A DNA stretch of 6,401 nt from Acidobacteriota bacterium (GTDB taxonomy: Bacteria > Acidobacteriota > Terriglobia > Bryobacterales > Bryobacteraceae), in NCBI GenBank assembly GCA_947466555.1, contig CANIFK010000317.1:1-6401 (forward strand). The letters are read 5' to 3'. Positions 1-5,548 of this stretch are shown piece after piece. Made by a program: the position numbers and the translations under genes. Below the pieces are notes generated by a model that saw nothing but the letters and a program-made list of their open reading frames with translations, ran no database searches and was not told where the DNA came from. Positions within the stretch are counted from its first letter, which is position 1. Each line of letters opens with the position of its first letter.

Positions 1-486
1 CACCGCCTGGTATGTAATCCGGTCCCCGCGGTTATACGAGATCACCCCATAAACCACCACCAGAACCGCCACAATCCCAGCCAGAATATACAGCCCCATC
101 CGCGACTCGCCCGCGTCGCCAATCCGCGCCCCGCCCACCATCGCCGGCGTCGGAATATCAGCGTCCTCAATCGGCGCCGCTGAAACCGGCCCCTTCGGCA
201 TCGAAATCACTCTCCGCTCATGCGGCCGCAGGATCCCCGCGGCATACTCCAACTCCCGGTCCAACCCCACAATCATCACCGGCTCGTCCACCGCCGACAC
301 CTTGCCCAGGAACCGCCGCGGCACCCAGATCTCGTTCTGATCCTTCGTATTGTGGACCAGAATCTCCGACCAGGTGGCCTCCTGCAACAGCCACTCATTG
401 TGCTCAATCCCCAGAATCGGAGGGTAGAAAGAGAACGCCCGCCCGCCCAGGCCATCGAGTTCCGGAATAGGGTTCGCTGCGGACAT
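1..486 (-). CDS. Conserved membrane-anchored protein of unknown function (partial, C-terminus beyond left edge)
   Basis: The minus-strand frame opens with ATG at 486 and stays open for 162 codons to the window edge, so the C-terminus is missing. The visible protein starts MSAANPIPEL. Residues about 28-98 form a soluble region with the segments HNEWLLQEATWSEILV, IWVPRRFLGKVS and DEPVMIVGL, which look like a conserved folded domain. A Pro/Ala-rich linker (about 99-128) follows. One clear hydrophobic helix spans about 131-149 (GLYILAGIVAVLVVVYGVI), followed by YNRGDR, as expected for a single-pass anchor. Its start lies 23 nt past the stop of the small transporter gene at 510-863, so it is probably the next gene of the same operon. 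A weak AAGAG/AAGG purine stretch precedes the start. The pattern resembles a conserved unknown protein I associate with Acidobacteriota, but I cannot name a function. Confidence 0.85.
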   Translation of the reverse strand, partial: MSAANPIPELDGLGGRAFSFYPPILGIEHNEWLLQEATWSEILVHNTKDQNEIWVPRRFLGKVSAVDEPVMIVGLDRELEYAAGILRPHERRVISMPKGPVSAAPIEDADIPTPAMVGGARIGDAGESRMGLYILAGIVAVLVVVYGVISYNRGDRITYQAV

Positions 487-509
487 GCCTTATTCTACTC
501 TTCCCGCGC

Positions 510-863
510 CTAGCGATTTCCCAGGTTCAGAACCACCACACCAAACAGGATCATCCCCACGCCGATAAACTTGTTCTTCGTCAACGGCTCCTTGAAAATC
601 AGCCGCGACCAGATCAGCGTCCACAGATACCCCAACGAAACCATCGGGTAGAGAATCGTCAATTCCCCGCTCTTCACCGCCACCGTGTACATGCCGAAGG
701 ACGTCAGGTAAATGACAATCCCCACGGGCAACCGCCAGTTGGAGATCAGGCCTTTGACCGAACGCTCCAACCGGTCCGCGCCGGCCTTCAGGAACACCGT
801 GCCGAACGAGCCGATAAAGGAGGCAAACAGCACCAGCAGAATCGAGGAAAGCGGAGTCTTCAC
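510..863 (-). CDS. Small four-helix DMT/SMR-type membrane protein (EamA-like, ArnE/ArnF-like), second of a pair
   Basis: A 117-aa integral inner-membrane protein. Four hydrophobic segments are visible at about 6-26, 45-63, 67-89 and 98-113, the usual architecture and length for small multidrug resistance/ArnE-ArnF-like half-transporters. Residues 66-76 (GELTILYPMVS) followed by LWTLIW, and KEPLTKNKFIGVGMILFGVVVLN at 91-113 (glutamate-proline before the last helix), match the C-terminal half of EamA-type proteins. E. coli ArnE has the similar segment AYPMLSLNFVW. Family knowledge suggests export or flipping of a small or lipid-linked substrate, working as a dimer; the substrate cannot be told from sequence. 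The start is GTG at 863, which overlaps the TGA of the upstream paralogue (GTGA), so translation is probably coupled and a heterodimer is likely. A general small multidrug exporter remains possible. Confidence 0.88.
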   Translation of the reverse strand: MKTPLSSILLVLFASFIGSFGTVFLKAGADRLERSVKGLISNWRLPVGIVIYLTSFGMYTVAVKSGELTILYPMVSLGYLWTLIWSRLIFKEPLTKNKFIGVGMILFGVVVLNLGNR

Positions 864-1309
864 GAGTCCTTGTCCTTCCGGCCCAACACGGCCACGCCAA
901 GCACGATGAACACCAGCCCCAGGAACTTAAACACGTTGATCGTCTCGCCCAGGAACCCGACCGACAGGATCGACACCCAGACATAGGTCAACGCAATGAT
1001 CGGATACAACACCGATAACTCGCCATACCGTAGCGCCAACACCAACAGAATCGTGCTGATCCCATAACAAGCCAGCCCGCCGAACAGCGGCAGATTCGTC
1101 AGAATCTTCCAGGCAATCAGCGGCGCCTGGCTCAACACGCTGCCACCCGTCGGGTCCAACACAGGCGGCATCATGTTGGTGCCCTGCTTGATCAGCATCT
1201 GGGCGGCTGCACCTAATATCGTGCAACCCACCACCATGATGTTGCCCTTCAACCGATTTCGTTTGGAAGGGGAGGCCGGCGCGGCGGCGGTTGTCGGAAC
1301 GTTACTCAC
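860..1309 (-). CDS. Small four-helix DMT/SMR-type membrane protein (EamA-like, ArnE/ArnF-like), first of a pair
   Basis: A 149-aa integral membrane protein with helices at about 24-41, 73-93, 97-120 and 126-143. The segments GAAAQMLIKQGT (33-44) in helix 1, RYGELSVLYPIIALTYVW (94-111) and LGETINVFKFLGLVFIVLGV (120-139) align with the paralogue encoded just downstream and with EamA/ArnE-ArnF-like proteins. The loop between helices 1 and 2 is about 30 residues, longer than in the partner. The likely role is half of a two-subunit flippase or exporter in the cytoplasmic membrane, with unknown substrate. The start is uncertain. GTG at 1309 is the first in-frame start (an in-frame stop lies four codons before it) but has no evident ribosome site. 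ATG at 1237 (residue 25) is preceded by GAAGGG at a sensible distance and gives a more usual 125-aa protein without the hydrophilic 24-residue leader. Confidence 0.88.
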   Translation of the reverse strand: MSNVPTTAAAPASPSKRNRLKGNIMVVGCTILGAAAQMLIKQGTNMMPPVLDPTGGSVLSQAPLIAWKILTNLPLFGGLACYGISTILLVLALRYGELSVLYPIIALTYVWVSILSVGFLGETINVFKFLGLVFIVLGVAVLGRKDKDS

Positions 1310-1339
1310 AAAGAAACATCATATCAGCGCTCGGGACGC

Positions 1340-2296
1340 TCATCGTTTCTTTTTCTTCGGGTCCGGTTTCTTGGCCGGCTTGCCGCCACCGATCTGGAAT
1401 ACCTCGACGGCGTCCGCATGGGCCGGATCGGCACCCGCCGCGGCCGGGGCAGCCGATGGCTCCGGCGGCGGCGCCAACTCGATCTCGGCCGGCGCGCACA
1501 TCCCCGCCTGCACCTGGAACGAGGCCACCGTCGTCCACTTCCCGCCCTCGCGTCGCTCCACCTGGTGCGCCTTGGTGGCTCCGTTGGCGTGCAACCGCCA
1601 GGCCGCGCTCGGCACCCGGTCGAACTTCACCGGCGGCGGCGCCGTGGTGATCTGCTGAATGCTCCAGCTATCCCCGCCCGTCTTTGATTCGAGCAGCGCA
1701 TACCGCCCGCCCTCGCCCGATTGCGCCCGGTCCACCAACACCCGCCCCTCATTGGCGCTGGTGAAGTGGAACTTCTCAATGGATCCCAAGTGCGGATCGC
1801 TGAACACCGCCCGCTGACGCCACGTCTTCCCGCCGTCGTTGGTCACCAGGAAGAAGGGGTCCCGCGGCAGCGACGCAATCACCTGCCCGCTGATCCACCC
1901 CGTCGCCAGATCGGCGAACTGCATCTGGTCGAGCGCCGCCTGCCGAATCCGCGGATGGCTCTCCGTCCACGTCCGGCCGGAATCGTCGCTGGTCAGTACG
2001 ATCGACGACAATGTGGCCGAATCGGTATGCAAATTCCCCGCCAGATTCATCCGCGCGCCCAACACCTCCAGCCCGCTCAGCTCCAGGTAAACCGGGCACG
2101 GAGAATCGGCCGAGCAGCTCATCCCCAAACTCTGGATGTCTTCTTCGGTACAGGAGACCGGAACCTTCAACGGCTTGCCCTCGAACACCAACGCCGCCGG
2201 GGCCGCCGGAGGCGCCGGTGGATCGGTCTGAGCCCCCGCCGGAAAGACAAGCAGCAGAACTGCCACCAGTTGACGCATCATAGATATTATGCGCAT
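1340..2296 (-). CDS. Secreted BNR/Asp-box repeat protein (sialidase-like or Ycf48-like beta-propeller fold)
   Basis: A 318-aa exported protein. The N-terminus has a signal peptide: MRIISMMRQ, then the hydrophobic stretch LVAVLLLVFPAGA, with a likely cut near residue 22-23 (AGA|Q). The mature part carries Asp-box motifs (S/T-x-D-x-G-x-T-W): SDDSGRTW at 103-110, TNDGGKTW at 152-159, and degenerate SKTGGDSW (204-211) and REGGKW (249-254). Such motifs sit on beta-propeller blades in sialidases and Ycf48-like proteins, but I see no sialidase catalytic set, so an enzymatic role is not supported. Four cysteines (49, 61, 67, 267) could form disulfides. The end is a Pro/Ala-rich linker followed by a very basic tail (KPAKKPDPKKKKR). 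ATG codons also exist at residues 6 and 7, so the true start may be 2281 or 2278. It is probably the first gene of the minus-strand operon containing the two small transporters, 30 nt away. Confidence 0.85.
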   Translation of the reverse strand: MRIISMMRQLVAVLLLVFPAGAQTDPPAPPAAPAALVFEGKPLKVPVSCTEEDIQSLGMSCSADSPCPVYLELSGLEVLGARMNLAGNLHTDSATLSSIVLTSDDSGRTWTESHPRIRQAALDQMQFADLATGWISGQVIASLPRDPFFLVTNDGGKTWRQRAVFSDPHLGSIEKFHFTSANEGRVLVDRAQSGEGGRYALLESKTGGDSWSIQQITTAPPPVKFDRVPSAAWRLHANGATKAHQVERREGGKWTTVASFQVQAGMCAPAEIELAPPPEPSAAPAAAGADPAHADAVEVFQIGGGKPAKKPDPKKKKR

Positions 2297-2333
2297 ACGC
2301 GTGCGCGTCCCTCAGGACGGCGAAGAGAAACCG
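2270..2333. promoter_or_regulatory. Divergent junction with possible promoter elements and an alternating purine-pyrimidine tract
   Basis: Two genes diverge here. If each uses its first start, their 5' ends overlap on the palindrome ATGCGCAT (2289-2296), which provides an ATG on both strands. The more conservative inner starts (2281 on minus, 2334 on plus) would leave about 52 bp for control. Bases 2289-2308 alternate purine and pyrimidine without a break. Elements I can point to: CATAAT on the minus strand (2291-2286, five of six to TATAAT), which would give a nearly leaderless transcript for the BNR gene, and TTGACG on plus (2270-2275, five of six to TTGACA), for which I see no good -10 at normal spacing. 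None is proven. Confidence 0.3.
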
Positions 2334-2720
2334 GTGGGCCTATTCGGCTGGCTCAAGGGCTTGTTTACCAGGCCCGATCCTCCCACGCCGCCCGCCGCTC
2401 CGGCGCCCGCCGGCGACAAGCGCTGGGCCCAGCACGGCTCGACCCGCTACTTCACCGCCGGACGGCTCTGCATCCGCACCCGCGGCGAGTGGGAGTCGGA
2501 ATACCTCTTCGACGTGGACGCCAACGGCCAAACCCAGCAAATCCGCGTGGTTCTACCGGAGTCCAACGTCGCCACCTGGGAAAAGGCCACGGACGCCCGC
2601 ATGCCCGAAGCGCTGCGGTTACGGCTGGCGCGGGAGACACTCCACGCGCTGCTCGATCTCGAACGGTACCCGTCGGCCATCCACGTGAACCCGCTCGAGA
2701 TCGAAAACGCCAAGTTGTAA
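2289..2720 (+). CDS. Small hypothetical protein
   Basis: A protein of up to 143 aa that I do not recognise. After a short amphipathic start (GLFGWLKGLFTRP) comes a Pro/Ala linker (about 30-41), then a compact domain with RWAQHGSTRYFTAG, EYLFDVDANG and a helical RLRLARETLHALLDLE segment (110-125), ending IHVNPLEIENAKL. I see no signal peptide or membrane span, so it is probably cytoplasmic. The start is doubtful. ATG at 2289 lacks a ribosome site and encodes MRIRVRVP from the alternating tract, whereas GTG at 2334 is preceded by GAAGAG six bases upstream and would give a protein beginning MGLFGWLKGLF, a natural-looking N-terminus of 128 aa. Its stop lies only two bases from the stop of the convergent nucleotidyltransferase gene, leaving no room for a separate terminator. 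Confidence 0.7.
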   Translation: MRIRVRVPQDGEEKPVGLFGWLKGLFTRPDPPTPPAAPAPAGDKRWAQHGSTRYFTAGRLCIRTRGEWESEYLFDVDANGQTQQIRVVLPESNVATWEKATDARMPEALRLRLARETLHALLDLERYPSAIHVNPLEIENAKL

Positions 2721-2722
2721 AA

Positions 2723-4033
2723 TCAGCGCCGGGCGCTGGCCACGATCGGCGCCGCCAGCACTGGAGCCGGTACCGCCTCTTCCACCACGATCTTCTTCGG
2801 CCGCGCGTCCAGCTTCTTCGACAGCAGGTCCAGCCGCATCTTGGCGTACTTCGGCGTGCCGGGTTTGACTCCGGTTTCGAGCACTTCCTCTTCGGTCATC
2901 TCGTGCTCCACCATCAGATACTTCTGCAGGTGATTCTTCAACCGGTCCTGCACCATCCTCGCGTCGCTCTTATAAAGCAGGTAGAGGATCTGCGCGCCGG
3001 TGCCCTTGGAGGCCGCGGCGTAGACCTTCGACGGCCGCGTCAGCGACGGAGACTTCATCTCCTTCTCCAGCTTCTTCGCGCCGTCCTCCAGCTTCTTCCA
3101 CGCCGCCACTTCAGCCTCGGTCAACGCACAGGCCTTCGCCAGCGCCGTACGATCGTTCTTGGTCAGCTTCTCGGTCAACACCGTCAGCACCAGCGACAGG
3201 TTGTCCACCGGGAACTCCAGCTCCAACGGCACGTTCAGCCGCGCCTTCTGCAGCTTCTGCAGCCCGGCGTGGTTTACTTTGTCGCCGGTCAGCGCCGAAC
3301 AGAACAGGGGCAGCAGCTTCTCTTCGTCCAGCAGCTTCACGATGTCGGCCGAGTTGGCCTCGTTGGCCAGGTTGCGCAGCTCGCGGCCCAGCGCCTCGGC
3401 CGGGATCTTCTGCTCCAGCTTCTGGTCGCGGACGTTCTGATACTGGCTCTGCGTCTTCTCGCTCAGCGTGAAGCCCATCCGGATGCGGTAGCGGAACAGC
3501 CGGAACATCCGCGAGGGGTCATCGTAGAGCGTGTACTTGCCGGCAATCCGCAGTTCTTTGTTCTGCACGTCGCCGATGCCGTTCGCCGGGTCCACCAGCA
3601 GCCCGCGCGACTGGCGGTTGAGCGAGATGGCGATCGCGTTGATCGTAAAGTCCCGGCACAGCAGGTCTTCGTGGATCGTGGCCGCGGAGATCTGCGGCTT
3701 CGACGCCGGCTTCGGATAAACTTCCTTCCGCGCCATGCCAATGCGGACGGAGACGTGACGGGGGAACATCATCTCGGCCAGGCCGCGCCGCGTGTCGATC
3801 TCGCCCAGTTCGGCTTCGCCCTTCTTGGCCAGCGCCTTGGCCAGCGCCACCGCGTTGCCTTCCACCGTGAAATCCAGATCCTGGATGGGGAATCCGCCCA
3901 GCATGTCGCGCAGCGCCGCACCGGTCAGATATAGCGGCAGATTGGCTTCGTTGGCTGCTTCCTGCACCTTGTGAAACGCCACCATCTGGGCAGCATTCAG
4001 GTGACTCTCAACCATGAACATGTAGTCGCTCAT
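2723..4033 (-). CDS. tRNA CCA-adding enzyme / poly(A) polymerase family nucleotidyltransferase (class II)
   Basis: A 436-aa cytosolic enzyme of the family that adds CCA (or A residues) to RNA 3' ends. Numbered from ATG 4033, the motifs appear in family order: nucleotide-binding loop and R-D pair LYLTGAALRD (34-43), metal-binding acidic pair DLDF (52 and 54), CRDFTINAIA (126-135), DPANGIGDVQNKELR (148-162), the template motif DDPSR with MFRLFRYRIRMGF (171-187), and a C-terminal GVKPGTPKYAKMRLDLL (388-404). Three positions differ from the usual: GA instead of GG/GS in the loop, CRDF instead of RRDF, and DDxxR instead of EDxxR; the template Asp and Arg are kept. No HD domain is visible. It ends in an Ala/Pro/Val tail. 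CCA-adding and A-adding activity cannot be told apart here. It lies 43 nt downstream of the recombinase gene in the same direction. An in-frame GTG at 4063 is possible, but ATG 4033 has the better ribosome site. Confidence 0.9.
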   Translation of the reverse strand: MSDYMFMVESHLNAAQMVAFHKVQEAANEANLPLYLTGAALRDMLGGFPIQDLDFTVEGNAVALAKALAKKGEAELGEIDTRRGLAEMMFPRHVSVRIGMARKEVYPKPASKPQISAATIHEDLLCRDFTINAIAISLNRQSRGLLVDPANGIGDVQNKELRIAGKYTLYDDPSRMFRLFRYRIRMGFTLSEKTQSQYQNVRDQKLEQKIPAEALGRELRNLANEANSADIVKLLDEEKLLPLFCSALTGDKVNHAGLQKLQKARLNVPLELEFPVDNLSLVLTVLTEKLTKNDRTALAKACALTEAEVAAWKKLEDGAKKLEKEMKSPSLTRPSKVYAAASKGTGAQILYLLYKSDARMVQDRLKNHLQKYLMVEHEMTEEEVLETGVKPGTPKYAKMRLDLLSKKLDARPKKIVVEEAVPAPVLAAPIVASARR

Positions 4034-4040
4034 CGATTCG

Positions 4041-4044
4041 CTCC
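4041..4044 (-). promoter_or_regulatory. Ribosome binding site deciding the start of the nucleotidyltransferase gene
   Basis: On the minus strand GGAG lies seven bases before ATG 4033, a normal spacing. The in-frame GTG at 4063 has no such site. This supports translation from 4033 (protein start MSDYMFMVES). Confidence 0.6.
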
Positions 4045-4076
4045 AACTCCCTTTCGCGCACACGCGCCGTTCGCGG

Positions 4077-4976
4077 TCATGCGCGCGGATGATGCTGATC
4101 CACCACCGCTCGCAAACGGCCGCGAGCGACGTGGGTATAGATCTGGGTTGTACCTATGTCGGCGTGGCCGAGCATGGTCTGTACGCTGCGAAGGTCCGCC
4201 CCACCTTCGAGCAAATGAGTCGCAAAAGTATGCCGCAACACGTGCGGGCTGAGGTTGTGGAATAGACCGCACGCCTTGCCATGCGCGGCCAGTAACTTCC
4301 AGAATCCTTGCCGGGTCATCTTCGATCCGCGGCTGGTCACAAACAAATACCGGCTCGCCCGCCCCGCCAAAATCGCGGGCCGGCCTCCGGTGATATACGT
4401 CTCAATTGCGCTCATCGCCGACTGGCCCATCGGCACCAGCCGCTGCTTATTCCCCTTGCCCGTCACCCGCAGGTAGCCGAGCGAAAGGTTCAGATCGTTC
4501 AGTTCCACCCCGCACAACTCGGTCACGCGCAGCCCGCTGGCATACACCAGCTGCAACATGGCCCGATCGCGGATGCCGAGCGGCGTGTCGGCGGCCGGCG
4601 AAGCCAGCAACTTCTCCAGATCGCCCGCGTTCAGATAATGCGGCAGCGCCTTGCCGATCTTCGGGGAGGCCAGCAACTCGGTGGGGTTGTGATCGAAGAC
4701 CTTCTCGCGCTGTAAGTGGAGGTAAAAATTCCTCAGCGTCGTCAAATGGCGCGCCACGCTACGGCCCGAGAGTTTCGCCTTGTAAAGCGAGTCGATATAC
4801 GCCTGGACGTGTTCGGGTGTTTCAGGGACAGAGGCGTCCCCACCGCCGGAATAGAGAGAATATCGCTCCAAATCCCGGGCGTAAGCGGCAATCGAATTTT
4901 GAGCGAGTCCCTTTTCCATCCGGCAAAAGTCAAGAAAAAGACGGACTTGCACTCCGAGCGAACCCGTACGGGCCAT
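4077..4976 (-). CDS. xerD: XerC/XerD-type tyrosine site-specific recombinase
   Basis: A 299-aa tyrosine recombinase, the normal length for XerC/XerD, which resolve chromosome dimers at dif sites at the division septum. The N-terminal SAM-like core-binding domain spans about 5-92 (VRLFLDFCRMEKGLAQNSIAAYARDL, then SVARHLTTLRNFYLHLQ). The catalytic domain follows from about 112. All active-site residues are present: Arg150 in ASGLRVTEL, Lys174 in TGKGNKQRLVP, His245 and Arg248 in SPHVLRHTFATHLLEGGADLR, His271 in MLGHADI, and the nucleophile Tyr280 in TTQIYTHVA. The start at ATG 4976 keeps the whole N-terminal domain; only AGG almost touching the ATG serves as a ribosome site. The genes downstream (nucleotidyltransferase) and upstream (divergent unknown) are not phage-like, which favours a housekeeping Xer over an integrase. 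The choice of XerD over XerC is by general resemblance and is not certain. Confidence 0.93.
   Translation of the reverse strand: MARTGSLGVQVRLFLDFCRMEKGLAQNSIAAYARDLERYSLYSGGGDASVPETPEHVQAYIDSLYKAKLSGRSVARHLTTLRNFYLHLQREKVFDHNPTELLASPKIGKALPHYLNAGDLEKLLASPAADTPLGIRDRAMLQLVYASGLRVTELCGVELNDLNLSLGYLRVTGKGNKQRLVPMGQSAMSAIETYITGGRPAILAGRASRYLFVTSRGSKMTRQGFWKLLAAHGKACGLFHNLSPHVLRHTFATHLLEGGADLRSVQTMLGHADIGTTQIYTHVARGRLRAVVDQHHPRA
4825..4840. repeat. Short palindrome inside xerD, possible dispersed-repeat relic
   Basis: Inverted arms GGGAC (4825-4829) and GTCCC (4836-4840) flank the six-base loop AGAGGC. It lies in the stretch encoding the flexible GGGDASVPETP linker of the recombinase N-terminal domain. 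It resembles GGGAC...GTCCC palindromes that I recall as scattered in several bacterial genomes, but only one copy is visible here. Confidence 0.3.
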
Positions 4977-5029
4977 CCTGCCAATGATACAATAATGCAG
5001 AAAATGTTTGGAAGTGGTCTGGAAAACAC
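4977..5029. promoter_or_regulatory. Divergent promoter region between xerD and the 159-aa protein gene
   Basis: This 53-bp AT-richer gap separates two divergent genes. On the plus strand TGATACAAT (4985-4993) reads as an extended -10 (TG-n-TACAAT), but a matching -35 is not evident. On the minus strand the same bases read TATCAT, with TTCCAA 18 bp upstream as a poor -35. The two candidate -10 elements overlap, so transcription in the two directions could be mutually exclusive. A 12-codon open frame (4995-5033, MQKMFGSGLENT) ends on the start codon of the plus-strand gene. Confidence 0.4.
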
Positions 5030-5509
5030 GTGAGTGGATCGACGAACAAACGGGTACGGGTCCTTCGTTTTGAACGCGAACCTGTAGACGGTTTTGTTCA
5101 CCCGCAAACCTTCCAAACGCCGACGGGCGTAGAGATGTTAAGCCGGGACGGCAACATCATCAACCTGCCCTACCAGGAGATCAAAGTCCTTTGTTTTGTT
5201 CAGGATTTCGATGAAGAGATCCCGGACCTGAACAACCGGACCTTTGCCAGCCGGCCGAAATCGAGCGGGTTGTGGGTGCGCATGAGCTTCCGCGACGGCG
5301 CGCTGCTCGACGGCATTCTGCCCAACAATCTCATGAACATGGAGCCGCACGGGTTTACGCTCACTCCGCCCGATTTGGCGGTGACGCCCCAGCGGGTTTT
5401 CGTTCCGAAGGCGGCATTGAAGACCATGCACGTCCTCGCGGTGGTGGGTAGCGGACTGGGCCGAACGAAGAAGCCCGACGAACGCCAGATCTCCATCTTC
5501 GACGCCTAA
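5030..5509 (+). CDS. Conserved protein of unknown function with a clamp-binding-like C-terminus
   Basis: A 159-aa soluble protein with no signal peptide or membrane span. The start is GTG at 5030, with GGA about seven bases upstream and an overlap with the stop of a 12-codon frame. The sequence is strongly patterned: RVRVLRFEREPVDGFVHPQTF (8-28), GVEMLSRDGNIINLPYQEIKVLCFVQDF (33-60), RPKSSGLWVRMSFRDGALLDGILPNNL (75-101), MEPHGFTLTPPD (104-115) and QRVFVPKAALKTMHVLAVVGS (121-141). It looks like a small all-beta domain repeated or paired, and resembles a conserved domain of unknown function that I associate with Acidobacteriota (possibly DUF6982, from memory). The last residues, RQISIFDA, contain Q-I-S-I-F, close to the bacterial sliding-clamp-binding consensus QL[SD]LF. 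It diverges from xerD across a shared 53-bp promoter region. No function can be assigned with confidence. Confidence 0.85.
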   Translation: MSGSTNKRVRVLRFEREPVDGFVHPQTFQTPTGVEMLSRDGNIINLPYQEIKVLCFVQDFDEEIPDLNNRTFASRPKSSGLWVRMSFRDGALLDGILPNNLMNMEPHGFTLTPPDLAVTPQRVFVPKAALKTMHVLAVVGSGLGRTKKPDERQISIFDA

Positions 5510-5548
5510 CCACCCCAAGTACCACAGACAAACCCGAAGCCTAAGCCC

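Noticed and set aside
490..984. Minus-strand open frame of 164 codons across the transporter pair
   Set aside because: It is out of frame with both small transporter genes, whose translations show clear membrane helices and family motifs; its own translation is low-complexity and lacks domain patterns.
2721..2722. Terminator between the convergent hypothetical and nucleotidyltransferase genes
   Set aside because: Only two bases separate the stops and I see no stem followed by a T-run in the adjoining ends.
1721..3934. Very long plus-strand open frame (737 codons) antisense to several genes
   Set aside because: It crosses three real genes on both strands, is dominated by Arg, Gln, His and Leu, has no recognisable domain, and is the expected stop-free antisense frame in GC-rich DNA.
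4977..5029. Possible dif-like recombination site beside xerD
   Set aside because: I could not find a 28-bp sequence with two convincing Xer-binding half-sites around a 6-bp centre; the gap is better explained as a promoter region.
4406..5033. Plus-strand open frames antisense to xerD
   Set aside because: The minus strand encodes a complete recombinase with all catalytic residues; the plus frames are rich in Arg/Pro/Ser and have no family signature.
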